From assembly GCA_019022495.1 (NCBI GenBank), contig JAFEKR010000001.1:2852001-2916000 (forward strand): 64,000 bases of DNA. Reading direction: 5' to 3'. Shown piece after piece: positions 32,832 through 45,100 of this stretch. The position numbers and the translations under genes are program-made. The stretch comes from Epichloe hybrida. Its lineage: Eukaryota; Ascomycota; Sordariomycetes; Hypocreales; Clavicipitaceae. Under the pieces are notes generated by a model that saw only the letters and a program-made list of their open reading frames with translations, did no database searches and was not told the origin of the DNA. Numbering within the stretch: position 1 is the first letter of the stretch; each line of letters begins with the position of its first letter.

Positions 32832-35133
32832 TTACCGGCTAATCATTGGATGTACCGAAATCTTCGTCGCATTCGAGGCAGAGTAGCCCGCTATATCCTT
32901 CATTTCCAGCCTCGCCTTGTCGTTCTCGAGCAAGTCGCTGCCATCGTTGTCCTCTTCCTCCTCGTGCTCCGCGACGTCAAGCTGATAGAGAGGCGCAAGC
33001 GTCGCGTCCTTTCTCCGGAGTATCCAGCGCTTGCACCACCATGGCAGCGTCTGAGTCGTCTGATAGCGCACAAACACACGAGTGGGCACGGCAAAGATGT
33101 AATCCAGTTCCTCGAGAGTTCGTTGTTTGGTCTCCGGTACGAACAGGAAGATCAAGACCAGGGCAGCGATGTTGAGGAAGGCGTAGAATGCGAACGCGCC
33201 CAGCACGCCTAGACGGTCGAGCATAAGAGGAAAGGTGATGCCCAGAACGGCCGCCCAGAAGAGGTTGGTGGCCACGGCGAATGCCATGCCGACCTCGCGG
33301 TGAGAGAGTGGGAAGACTTCGGCCGAGTATGTGAAGGGCACGGGGCCTTCGCCTGGCGAGTAGAATGCCGCGAAAAGATACACGAAGAGCGCCACCATGC
33401 CGAGATGAAGACCGGCCTTGCCGGGAATCAGGGTACACAAGCCAGCGGCCAGCAGCGTCCATGCCATCTGTGGGAATGTGAACAAGAGCAGAGATCTCCG
33501 CCCAAACGTATCGATTGTCCAGACTGCTGGAAATGCAAACAAAAAGTTGACGAGCCCGAATCCCCAAGTCGCCCACAGTGCTTCCGTTGTACCAGCTCCG
33601 GCATTGCTAAACACGTCGGACGAATAAAACGCAATGATGTTGATGCCACACATTTGCTGTGCAATCATGACGACAAAGGCCGCCAGGGTGGCACGGCGAA
33701 TCCGCGGAAACTTGAACAGCTCGACGAATCGTTTGATGTAATCGCCGTGTCCGACGTACTCGTGCTCGACCTGGAGCTGAACGTGGATGTAGTACAGATC
33801 CCGCGCGGCTTGTACGCGCGTGTTCCGCAGGCGAAAAAGAGACGTCATTGCATCCCGGTAGCGACCCTTCTTGATATACCAACGCGGTGATTCGGGACAA
33901 AAGAAAATCAGAATGGCGAGGGGTATGGCCGGAATGAATGCTGATCCAAGTTGGTACCGCCAGACATCCCTATCGAGTTTCATCAGGGCAAGATTGGCGC
34001 ATGTGCCCAAGAAGATTCCGAATGCTGTCCACAGCTGCCAGCTCATGACCAAGGCTCCTCGGACGGGAGCAGGGGAATTTTCGGCGGCATATATCGGAAC
34101 TGCTCGCCCCATGTTTAGTCATTGCATTGTGCAACAGATGTGGAAATGCCACACGAGCCCTCGACCATCCTGAGCGATCAAACTCACCTGTCGAGGCTTT
34201 TGTGCCCATGCCGACGCCGAGCAGGAACCGACAGGCGAACAGCTGTTGCCAAGTATTGCAGAAGGCGCCGGCCAAGACGGGCCATAAGCAAAAATTGGCC
34301 GACACGAATATGGCGCCGCGACGACCGAAATAAGAGTTGATGGGATCGGTGAGCCAGCACCCGACGACGGCGGTGCCGATGTAAGGAGCAGCATTTACCA
34401 GCCCTACAAGCATTTTCTTACCGACTTGAGGCCCATCGATGCCAAACGCCTTTGGAAATTCGAGATTCGCGCCGTTGGAGCCCGTCTGGTCCCACCCCTG
34501 CACGGCAGCGCCAATTGAACAGGTGACTATGGTGAGGTAGAGTACTTTGGGGATGCGCCATTTGTGGAGGACTTCGTCGCGAAGAGATTCGATGTCTTCC
34601 TGGTTCAGGGCCTCGGGGCCTGTGATGTCTTCGTAGCCGGTGGGATCTTGGGCGATGAGGGCGCCTTGGCGAATCAGATGACGATAGTCGTTCAAGTTTT
34701 TGTCCCGACAGAACTGATCCACCTTGCTGAGAAGAAGACGGCGAGGAATCCCTATCAAGGGATTCTTGATCCTGCGGGGCGGAGTTGAAGATTAGATGGA
34801 ACGACGATAGACTTCATGATTGGATTGGCAATGTCTTACTTGGCTTCGATATTTGAGTCAAGGTTGACTTGTTGGGGAACAGAGCTAGGATGAGAGTGGG
34901 GTCCTGCTTCGGTCGCGGAGGCGGTTTGGAAGTCATCGGAAAGCCTGCAATTGGCAAGTGCGACAACGAAGCGCGGAGTTAGTTCAGGATCCTCCCATGC
35001 TGATTGATGGTGCGAATGGTGTGGATGGTGCTGATGGTAGTACCGAGTGTTATCGGTATGCGTGACGATGATTCTGAACATACCGTGATATCCCGTCGAC
35101 TCTTTCCACGTGCTCCATCATTGGCACTGCCAT
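32832..35133 (-). CDS. MFS sugar transporter (SP family)
   Basis: Predicted 668-aa plasma-membrane sugar or polyol transporter with 12 membrane segments and long cytosolic ends. Four exons: 35133-35084, 34944-34840, 34771-34188, 34099-32832, all in frame. The N-terminus (about 1-100) is hydrophilic. Transport-domain motifs: [15 protein letters not shown] after TM1, [27 protein letters not shown], the sugar-transporter signature [26 protein letters not shown] in TM7, [10 protein letters not shown], and [15 protein letters not shown] after TM12. The start was chosen because exon 1 ([17 protein letters not shown]) joins in frame to exon 2. The substrate cannot be told from the sequence. The start codon lies 622 bp from the end of the MULE insertion. 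Confidence 0.9.
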
Positions 35134-35746
35134 TGCCGCCAGCGACAGCAGCCGCCGCCGCCGCAGCAGTCGGGGATTTAACCGATGGGGGTATTTCCGT
35201 CTCGGTCTCTGCTCTGGTGGTGGAGAGTGGGAGTGGAAGCGGAGAGGAGTGGGAGATAGATGGAGCGGGAGATGGAGTGGGAGATCTCGGATGGATGGGT
35301 TCTTGATGGTCTCAATATGGTCCCCCAAACCTTGCTTCGCATGGTCGGCACCGGGGTCTCACGAGGTTCTTTTGAACGAAAAGAAGAAGGAAAAAAACAG
35401 GATCAGATCAAGTTGGGAGGACAAGACGCAGTTGGGTCGGTCCATGTCAGCAACGAGAGCGAAGCCGCAATGGCTGAGCCGCCCACCACCCACTCACCCA
35501 CTCACGGACTCCCAGGTTGTTGCACGACAAAAGAGCCGCACGCAGCCCACTCAGTCGACTGGCCTCTGTAAAATCTGTGCACTTACGGATTATCATCCCT
35601 TGTACGGATTACCTCCCGAGTATCCCGAGTATTATTTAGTATGCCTTGCAACCAACACCGAACACAGATGAAAAGTGATGGCGGCGGTCCAGTGGAGAAG
35701 CGAGAATCGCCAATCGCCGCCGCACGTCAAACGGCTCAAACGGCCA
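35134..35746. other. Upstream region of the sugar transporter, normal composition
   Basis: GC content is normal right up to the transposon end. The CAG/CCG-rich stretch near 35140-35175 is leader sequence. Overlapping open frames are not supported by family features. Any distal enhancer of the transporter is now separated by the 22.7-kb insertion. Confidence 0.4.
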
Positions 35747-35810
35747 CAAGTTACAGGGTCACTAAACGCGTATACCTCCTTTTTTGAATGCGCATACCCC
35801 CTTAGTCCCA
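35747..35810. repeat. Left target-site duplication and terminal inverted repeat of the MULE
   Basis: The TSD CAAGTTACA is at 35747-35755. The 55-bp TIR at 35756-35810 begins GGGTCACTAAACGCG. It matches the reverse complement of 58426-58480 at 53 of 55 positions; both mismatches are C/T transitions. Confidence 0.92.
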
Positions 35811-38500
35811 ATCCGGAAGGACGGTCTCCACACCTACTTTTAGTGTGGCTCGCGTCTGTTAATTTTCACTGTTAACGGAAAGGCGTATATATATAATGTT
35901 TAAAGGTATTAATGTTATTAAAAAAGCTAGTATTAAAGCTATTATAACTACCCTAATAGTAGATTATACAGAATAAATCGGATTTGACTTGCAGGTAGCT
36001 TAGAGAGATTATTATAAAATGCTTAACTTAGCGTTAGTATAAATACAGGTATTAGAGTAGTAAAGCCTGCTTCTACTAACTATATTAGATAACTTTATAT
36101 TAATCTTAATTATAAGGCTAAAATTACGCTTATAGTAGCCTACTATAAGCTTATAAGAGCTTTAATAAGGGCGTTAACTTATATAGCTAGGCTAGCTAGG
36201 GTATTACATTACCCGCTATAGCCATAGTGTGTAATTCCACTATAGCTTAAAGCTATAGATATTAATGTGCCCCTGCTACCACGGCCTAAAGCTAGTGTTA
36301 ATGCCTATAATACCTATAATGCCTATAATAACTATAATATAGTAAGCTTAATAGCTAATCTATTCCTTCCCTTAGCTACTACCTAAGCCTATTCTATTAT
36401 ATTATAAATCCTACCTATACCTAAAACTATTCTAGGTATAGTATAAGGGCTATTATAAGCCTGCCATTACCTTCCTATATTATTAGGGTTAAGCTTAATA
36501 TCTATTGCGATTTAAGCCTACTACTTATCTATAATTAGCTTAAGCCACTAATAACGGTTAAAGTAAGTTAGAAGAAGTCTACTACTACTCTCTAATATAG
36601 TAGTAATTATATAGCTATAAGGGATCCTAAACTATAATATAAATAGATAACTACATAAGGTCCTAGGCGATTTACTTTCTTATTTATCCTTTACCTTCTA
36701 ATATTACTAAATAACCTAATTAATTATATATATTATTTACGCTAGTTAGCTCTATGGATAGCTATTGCTAGTACTCCTACTACTAAGTTAAAAGGGAAAA
36801 CCCTATACTAGGAAGAAAAACCCCCTTACATCTATGTACAGGCTAGCGCTAGCCTTGTAACAGGTCTGCGCTACTTAGTGTGTTTCCTATTATAAGTGTT
36901 TATTACTAGCTTATACTAGCCTTATCCTATTAAAAAGAAAAAGAAAGGAAAGATATATAAAATAAGAGTTTATAGGCCCCTTCTAGTCCTGCTCTAGTAT
37001 AATAACATGCCTATCCTAAGTCTCTTTGCTTTAGGCTAGGGTAGAGTGAATCTAGATTTATAGCGTTAATTTACTTCTTATTCACTCTTATACTTACTCT
37101 CCTATAGCCTTACTTTTTAGCTATCTCTAGCCTATTCTTACCTTATATGTCTAGTAAAGTCTAAGCACCTAGTTTTATTTAATTAGCACTAGGGGAGGGT
37201 AGTTATAGCCCTAGACTATAGCGGTCCTAGGTTGAGATTACTTATGTGTTATTAGATTTATTAATTATATTATGCTTTATTTTTAAGTAAGTTATCTAAA
37301 TTATTCCCCCCCCCCCCCTCTATAGGTATAAAAGAGAGCTCTCCCCCCCTAGGGTCCTAGTCTCTTTTTTCTCTTTATATTAAACTTCCTATAGGTTCTT
37401 CTTTTCTTTCTAGCTATTTAAGGCTATCCTAGGCTAGGGTTAAGTTATTTACTAACATTTGCTATAGATTTAGACTAAATCTAGTATAATAGCGCTAGAA
37501 GCTATAAGTACTCTAGTATTACTACTTATCTAGCTCTAATTCGCCTAGGAATCTCGTAAGTACAAGGACTTCCTAAGGAAGTCTATAACTGAAAAGCAAT
37601 ACGCGTAGGTTACGGAGAAGGGTCTATTTATAAGTTATTACTTCTGCTCCAGGCCTAGTCCGCTACTAATTTGCTTTAGCTTAGTGAACTAAGAGAAGTT
37701 TAATATATTTCCTATGAATCTTATTTAGTTTAGGACCTTAGGCACTAGTGCTATCTTATTGTTAGTAGGTTAGTCCTACTCTAGCTTAGTAATAAGGCTA
37801 ACTTGCTAGATAAGGGCAGCTACTAACATGTGTTTTGACTATTAGGTTTGGAACTATTAATACCATTAGGTAATAATTAATAATTACCCCTACTCTAGCT
37901 TAGTTCTATGTCTAATCCGCTATTTTAGCTAAACTTATCTAGTAATTAAAATAAGCATTAGTGGTTAGTTAAGACCTAGGCTTCTATAGCTAATAGGGGT
38001 GTGGTAAGTCTATTCTAGCTTAGTGGTAGGTTTATTCTAGCTCTAATATCTTCCTTAATAAGCCCTAGAAGGCTTCTAGGACTAGGTTAAGAAGCTCTAT
38101 ACTAGTAATTAAGCAAAGAAGAAATAAAGCGCCTTAGTAGCAGGCCTAGACTAGGCTAGTTTCTCTAAGGAATAGTATACTAAGCTTATCTTTTAGCTTA
38201 CGCGCCTTAATGCGCGCGTGGCGGAGATAAACTATCTCTTACTTACTATTATCCCTATGAAAAATTATAACTAGGTAGCTATAGATATAATTCCTATCCT
38301 AGAGGAGAAATAAGGTAGTGGCTTAAATTTAGCTTAGAGTAGGGGTAGTAGCAGGCTAGTAGGACTTATAATACCTAGAGTTTATAGTTAAAATTAATTT
38401 AATAATAGTTCTAGACCTGAATGTTCTCTGTTATAATTATGAATTATAAAATTAGTCCCTCCCCTAGCCTACCTCTATGCCTACACTATCCGTTCTGTCC
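35811..38500. other. AT-rich RIP-mutated sequence, origin unclear
   Basis: This part of the MULE block shows no protein I can name. A C13-C14 run followed by TATAGGTATAAAAGAGAG (about 37305-37340) looks like the promoter of a retroelement read to the right, but no LTR pair or coding region could be tied to it. It probably mixes MULE internal sequence and the 3' end of the LINE. Confidence 0.5.
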
Positions 38501-41500
38501 CTTATACTAGATTTATAATTAGAAGGTTTTTTATTTGTTAACAGATTCAGCCTAGGTCTAGTAGTATTCTAAGCTATCTTATAGCTAGCTCCTATGCTAA
38601 TAAGTAATATTAGAGTTATCTTATACTAAGGAACCATTTGGCTAAATATTTTGCTTTTTAAGGTTCGTTTAGGGCTAGCCTCGCCTCCCATGCGTTAGCA
38701 GGCTATCGCTACTAAGGTTGCCTATGGTTATATTTGCTATAATTAACTAGTATATGGTATTAGTCTTCTATAGCTTAACCACAGCTATATAGGGGCGAAA
38801 CTACCCTAGGAACCTTTCTTTAGAATAGGAACTTATTCAGGCCTATCTTTCCTATGCGTAGTTAGATAATTATTAAAGAGATATGCTTATCTATATTAGT
38901 GTGGAATTCCTAGATTTCCTTTGGGTTATAGGAGGGTGGGCGGTCTTTAGTTAGTTCTCTAACATATTTACTCCGGGCTAGCCTCTCTTTATTATGCTAG
39001 TTCTTCTATTATTTCTTCTATTCCTTATCTAGGTCTATGTCTAGTTTATTATTAATAGGTGGGGGTCTTCTTCTACAGCGTAGTACTATTATAACCAAGT
39101 TAGCTATGGCTTGGATTATCCTTGCTATCCCACTATTAATGATTTTGTCTTTAAACCTTTACTTTATCTTATTTAGGTAAAGGTTAAGGGGGGGGATATA
39201 GGTCTTAACTTCTAGTTATGCGATAGGTATAGCCTTAAACGCCCCTGTAATAATCTAGAGGTAGGCTAATTAATTTGCTATAAAGCTTTTTACTACTCCT
39301 CTTAGCTATCCCCCCTTCTTAGTAAGGGTATAGTAAGCGCTTACTCTATAGGTAAGGATAGGTTAGACTACCTATATATATAGAAGTCTAGTATCTCTAA
39401 AGCTACATCCCTAGGCTAATACCACTAGCTTAGAGAGTGTAAGCTACTGCTAGGCTAACTTACCCTTAAGGATATTTCTATAGGCACTCTAGTTAAGTTT
39501 CCTATTAACCTATACTCCTAGGAATTTATATAATTCTATAAGCGCTATCTCCTTTACTCTAAGTTAGACTCTAGCCTAGGGAGGTCTATAAGACTTACTA
39601 AAGTGTATAAGTTTAGTTTTAGCTAGGTTAAACTTAACTCCTACTTACTTTACCTATTTCTTATAGATCTTCTATGTAGCTTTAAGTCTCCTTTAGGTCT
39701 ATACTATATTCTTACTAAAGGCTACTATATTTATATTATCCATAAATTCTATAGCTACTATACCTAGGATAGCCTAGAGGTAAATATAAAGCTTTACTAA
39801 GTAAAGTAGGAAGAGAATTAGGGAGAGGGGTAATCCTTATAGGGTGCTAGCATTAATTATAAATAGTCTAGAGAGTCCTTTATTAAAGCTAAGCTAGCTT
39901 ATTCTATCCGTAAGGAAGCTTTGTATTACTACTATTAGCTATTATAGGACTCCTATCTTTATAAGTAAGTATATTAGGTATAGGTAGCTAACTCTATTAA
40001 ACGCTAAAGATATATCTATTTACACTAGTAAGGTAATACTACCCCTTCCCTAAGCCTCCCTAATGTATTTAATAAGGACTCTTATTATAGTTTTTATTAA
40101 TCTATTTATCCTATTACCTATCTAGAGTTTAGGAAGTAGTCTTTTTACCTTAGCAAAGGCTATAAGTTACTTTGCTATTACTGCTTCTATAATCTTTCCT
40201 ACTATATTAAGTAGCAAGATTAGTCTTTATGTGTTAGCTCTCCTTATTTCCTTAGTGGTTTTACTAGGTTTCCTAATTACTACTACTCTTATGGTTTAGA
40301 AGTAGGCTAGGAAGTATCCTATTTCTAGGACTATATTTAGGAGCCTAGCTATAGCATCTTTAGCTAGGTTATTATAGGCTTTAATAAGGCCTGCTAGGAG
40401 TTTATTATCTCCTAGTGCCTTCTAGCTAGCTATATTTACTAGGATATTATTAATCTCCTCTTGCCTAAATTATTCTTTATCTAGTAGTAGTGCGTTTTCT
40501 AGCTCTAGGAAGGAGAGGTCTAGTATATGTAAGAGGTCTGCCATTAGCTTAGGGAAGAATCTTTATGCTAGTACGCTAGCCTTATTATCATGTGTAGTAG
40601 CTAGGTTAGGGTTGTTTTCGCTTCTTTCTAGCTTAGGGAGTCTAGGGAGCTCTAGGGGGGCCTAGCTTTAAAGTTAGGCCTACCTCTTAAGCCTCTAGAC
40701 CCCTCTGTCTTTTTCCTATGTATTAGCCTTTTATAATGTGTCTCTCTATATGTTTCTTTTCTCTTCCCTTATAATGCGTTCTTAGTCCTTATTTACCTTA
40801 GTATAGGCTTACTAGTTTATATTAGTCCTCTGGCGTCTCTATTATCTCTTAGCTTGCCTTGCTTTACTAACTAACTCTTAGGCTTTCCTTAACTACTATA
40901 CCTTTAGGCTAGGGAGTCCCTAGGCCTTCTTTAGGACTACCTTATTCGCAATCTATTATAGGCTTATAATAAGCTATATTACATAGTTATCTATTCCCTC
41001 TTTATTATAAGGGTCTAGCGCGTTTTCAGGCTAGAGTCTAATCATAGCCTCTGCCTTTATATGTGGTTAGTTTATAGCTCCCTATATATGTCTAAGGACC
41101 TAAGGGATAGCTTCCTACTATTTATTAAAGATACTAATTAGTTATAGAATATAGTTAGATCTAGGGATATCTTTAGCGCCTTTATAGTAGACTCTAATAT
41201 CTAGCGTAGCCTATACTAGATTAATAGTGCTATCTCTATTATCTTTATGTTATCTTATAGGTTTGCCCTAGGGTATAATAAGTCTAAGCCTTTACTAGTC
41301 TATAAACTCTAGTAGTTTATCTACTCTATTAGTTTTCCTATCTAGCTTATCCTAGAGGGGGTGCTTTTAGTTAAAGTTACTTATAAATATACTTCAGTTA
41401 CAGGGCTCTTCTAGGTTAATTATATGAATAGGGGTGTTCTAGTTATTACTATATCCCTCTAAGTAAAGGGAGTAGATATTAACTCCTTGTAGCTTTACTA

Positions 41501-41913
41501 GTAACTAGTTAGTCCCTCCCTAGGCTAACTATGACCCTGCTCTATGTTTCTTATTTATATATACTACGTTATATCCGTTATAATGCGCGAGTTAAAACTA
41601 GGCGAGGCCTAGTGCTAGGGGCTATAGGTTTCTTGTGTGTTCCTATTCTTAGATTATAATCACGTCTATGTTAGTCTAGTAATAGAGCGCTATATGTACT
41701 AGTTTGTTCTTCTTATTTATGTTCTAGAAAAGGACTTATAATATTATTATATTAATCAGGGGGGCTATTAGTTACTACTATCTTATGCTAGCTCTATTCT
41801 AGCTTTAAGTCACTCCGCATATTATCTAATACTTCCTAATCTTAGTTATTTAGCGCTTTATTCTGTATTTATAAGGTATTCTCTCTTTTTGCTTACTATA
41901 ATAATAGGTTCTA

Positions 41914-42115
41914 TGTGAGAACAAAGGGATAGCTAGGCAAGAGGTATGGGGGCGTTCGTATATTGACTGAAGCTTGCTAGGTCTAAGTATGTTATGCGTG
42001 TGAGTTGCTAACTTATAGGTAGTAACTCGCTAGTGTTATATAAACCTAGCCCTAGGGCGTGGTGCGCCTGCCTAGTAGTGTGCTAGCGCGCTAGTGTTAT
42101 AAGTAAGGCCTTATA
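41914..42115 (-). repeat. Left (3') LTR of the gypsy element
   Basis: 202 bp, begins TGTGAGAAC and ends TTATA (mutated TCACA). It pairs with 48313-48514. Confidence 0.92.
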
Positions 42116-45100
42116 ATTGCCCCCCTACTTTTAGCTAGACTCCTAAATAGCTTTTAGTAAGTACTATATAGCTATTTACTAAGTAGTAGCTATACTAAAA
42201 TAATAATAAATAATATTAGTGTTTAAGTATAAATTCACCTATAACTCCCTATTATATTACTAACTTTTCCCTTTCTTATCTATAGCAAACTTTTCCCTAA
42301 ATACTATTATATTATTAGTTACTATAACTTTACCTTTACTACTTGCCTTATTATTAGAATGGAATTAGATGGGGAAAGCGTTAAGAGTGTTATTATTATA
42401 GCTATCCCTAACATCTATTTAAGAGGATATTCTTATATGCATTATCTACGCATAGGTTACGCGGACTTTAAGAAGAATCCTTTAGCTAAGCCTAACGTCC
42501 CTTAGATTAACTGTTAATTCCCTAGTGTGCTAACCGCTATTATTAAAGGGAAACATTTAAAGTATTATATCTAGTGTGTTAAACGCGGTAATACTTATAA
42601 GATAGTAAGTATATTATATTCTCTGCTCTTTTAGTCCCTAATTACTTATATTTCTCTAGGTAATGCTAACTATATAAGGGGATTTTCTAGATTTTCTTAC
42701 TATCCTTAATTAGGTAAAAACTTTAATAGATGCCCTAAGTAATTAGGACCCTAATAACCCTAATAATTATATATTTTCTAAGATAACTTGCCGCTGTTTT
42801 AGCACTTATTATCTAAACCTTATTTTAGGGTTTAATTACGCTAACATAGCTTATTATGTTTCCTTTGGTTTAACTAGGGCTACTAAGGTCTATTAGGTAC
42901 GTTTTATTATATATTCTCTAGACCTTTGCTTACTCCCTAGGTAGGCTGCTTTGGCCGCGTATAATCAGTATATTGTTTCGCGCTAGTAACTTTTAGTTAC
43001 TATATATCCTACCCCTGCCCTAGGGATTATAAGTTATTACTTCTCCTTTGCTACCTATTTGCTAACTTTTATAGCTAAACTACGCTATATATTATAATTC
43101 CTAGAAGAGAAAAATGACTTTATAGCTATAATATTATAATCTAGGATTTATGCCCTAGGGGGTGGTAAAGCACTAGTTTTTCTAGGTAATGGAGGTAGTA
43201 GTTTAGGAGGATAAGAGTAAGGGCGCTAAGTACCTCCTTTATAATGGCGTTGTTTTAACATATAAGGGGGCAACTATAGAAGGGTTTCCTATAAGACTCC
43301 CCTCCTTATAGGTATCTTTTCTTTTATTATTTAGCAAATAGTTTAACAAGGGTTTTAATTAGAGTGTGATAGTGGCTAATAAGGCTAGGCCTTTTTTATA
43401 ATTACCTTGTCCCTTATTACTTGTAACTTAATTACATCTTGCTATGCTTTTTACTTATTTTACTTTAATAGAAAGCTTAAATTATATATTAAGCGCCTTC
43501 TATGTCTTCTAATACTACTTATTAATTATATTTACTTAGCTAGCCCTTCTATTTTACTAGGTATTCGTTGCCTTTACGCGTCTTCCTATAATCCCTAACT
43601 TCTTTAACTTTAAACTTGTTATTATTATCTTTAAGGTCTAGTATTGGTATGTCCTTGTCTAGGGTGTCTTCCTAGCGATTTCATAGCTCTAATAGGCTGA
43701 CGTGAAACACGTTATATAGTTGGCTATACTTATCAGGTAGCGCTAGTTAGTACGCTTATTTACCTATAGCGTTAAGTATCTAAAATAGCCTAATAAATCT
43801 TAGGTTTAGCTTTCGTTTTGCGTCCTTAAGCCTAATATTCTTTGCTAATAGTAGTACTAAGTCTTCTCTTTTTAAGGTTATTAGCTAATATCTCTAGTTA
43901 TAGTACTTTACCTACGCTTTAGTGGCCCTTACCTAGTTATACGCTAGTTTCTCCCTAACCTTATGTAGCTTTTTAATATATGCGTAAGCCTCTAGGACCT
44001 CCCTCTTTATATTCTTACCCTTAAGAGTAAGGCAAAACTTAGGTAAATAGCCTATAAGAGCGTAGTTAGGGGAGTAGCCTATTATCCTATTAATAGTATT
44101 ATTACACGTAAATTAGGCTATTAGGAGTAGCTTTAGCTATAGTTATTAGTTCTCTTTAATAAAACATTATAGGTAATGCTTAAGCACCTAATTTATTCTC
44201 TTTGTCTGCTTGTTAGTTTAGGGGTAAAACGCTATTAAAAGCCTCTGCTTTATATATAACTAGTAACATACCTCTGACTAGAATTAGCTTATAAATACTA
44301 ATCCTCTGTTAGATATAATACCCTCTAGCGCTCTAAATTATAGCTTAATCTCCTTATGGAATAACTCTGCTAATTCGGCTGCATTAATTATAGTCTTTAT
44401 AGGAAGGAAGACAGAGTACTTAGTAAATTAGTTTATAATTACTAGGATTACGTTAGTTTCTTGCTCGCCTAGCTACACTAGTAGTAAACTTATAATAAAG
44501 TCTATTAAGATCTCTGCCTATAGTTGCCTTAGTATTAGTAGTAATTTAAGGCTTTTATAGGGGTAGTGCTATCTTGCTATAACGCGCTAGTATACTTTGT
44601 AGCTAGATATATAGTCTAAAATAGCTTTACTTATTACTAGCTACTAATAGTAATGTTTTAGTAGCTCTAGAGTGTGTTTAGTCCTAAAGTAACTTACTAA
44701 TAGATTATTATAGTGTAGCTATAGAAGCTCCTATTATAAGATAAGCTCTTGCGGAATAACTACCTAGTCTTTGTATATTAGGAGGCCCCTTACGCTATAT
44801 AACTATAAACTAGCTTTTCCCCTCCCTTTTACTTAGGAGTTAACCTTACCTCCGCGCTTTTATAAATCTAAATCTTAGTCCTATGCCTTCTATAGTAGTT
44901 ACGCTAATAGTTTATTTGCCACGGATTAGTAGGGATTTAGTGATATAATAGCCCCCTAAATTACTTATACTATGCTAATATCTTGAACACACGCTACCTT
45001 CTCCTTAAAATCACCCTTGTTTAGCTAACCTATTACTAGATTTACAGTAGCTAACTAGCTTTCCACCTAGGCTACTCTTGCCTTAGTAGGTTCTAAGACT

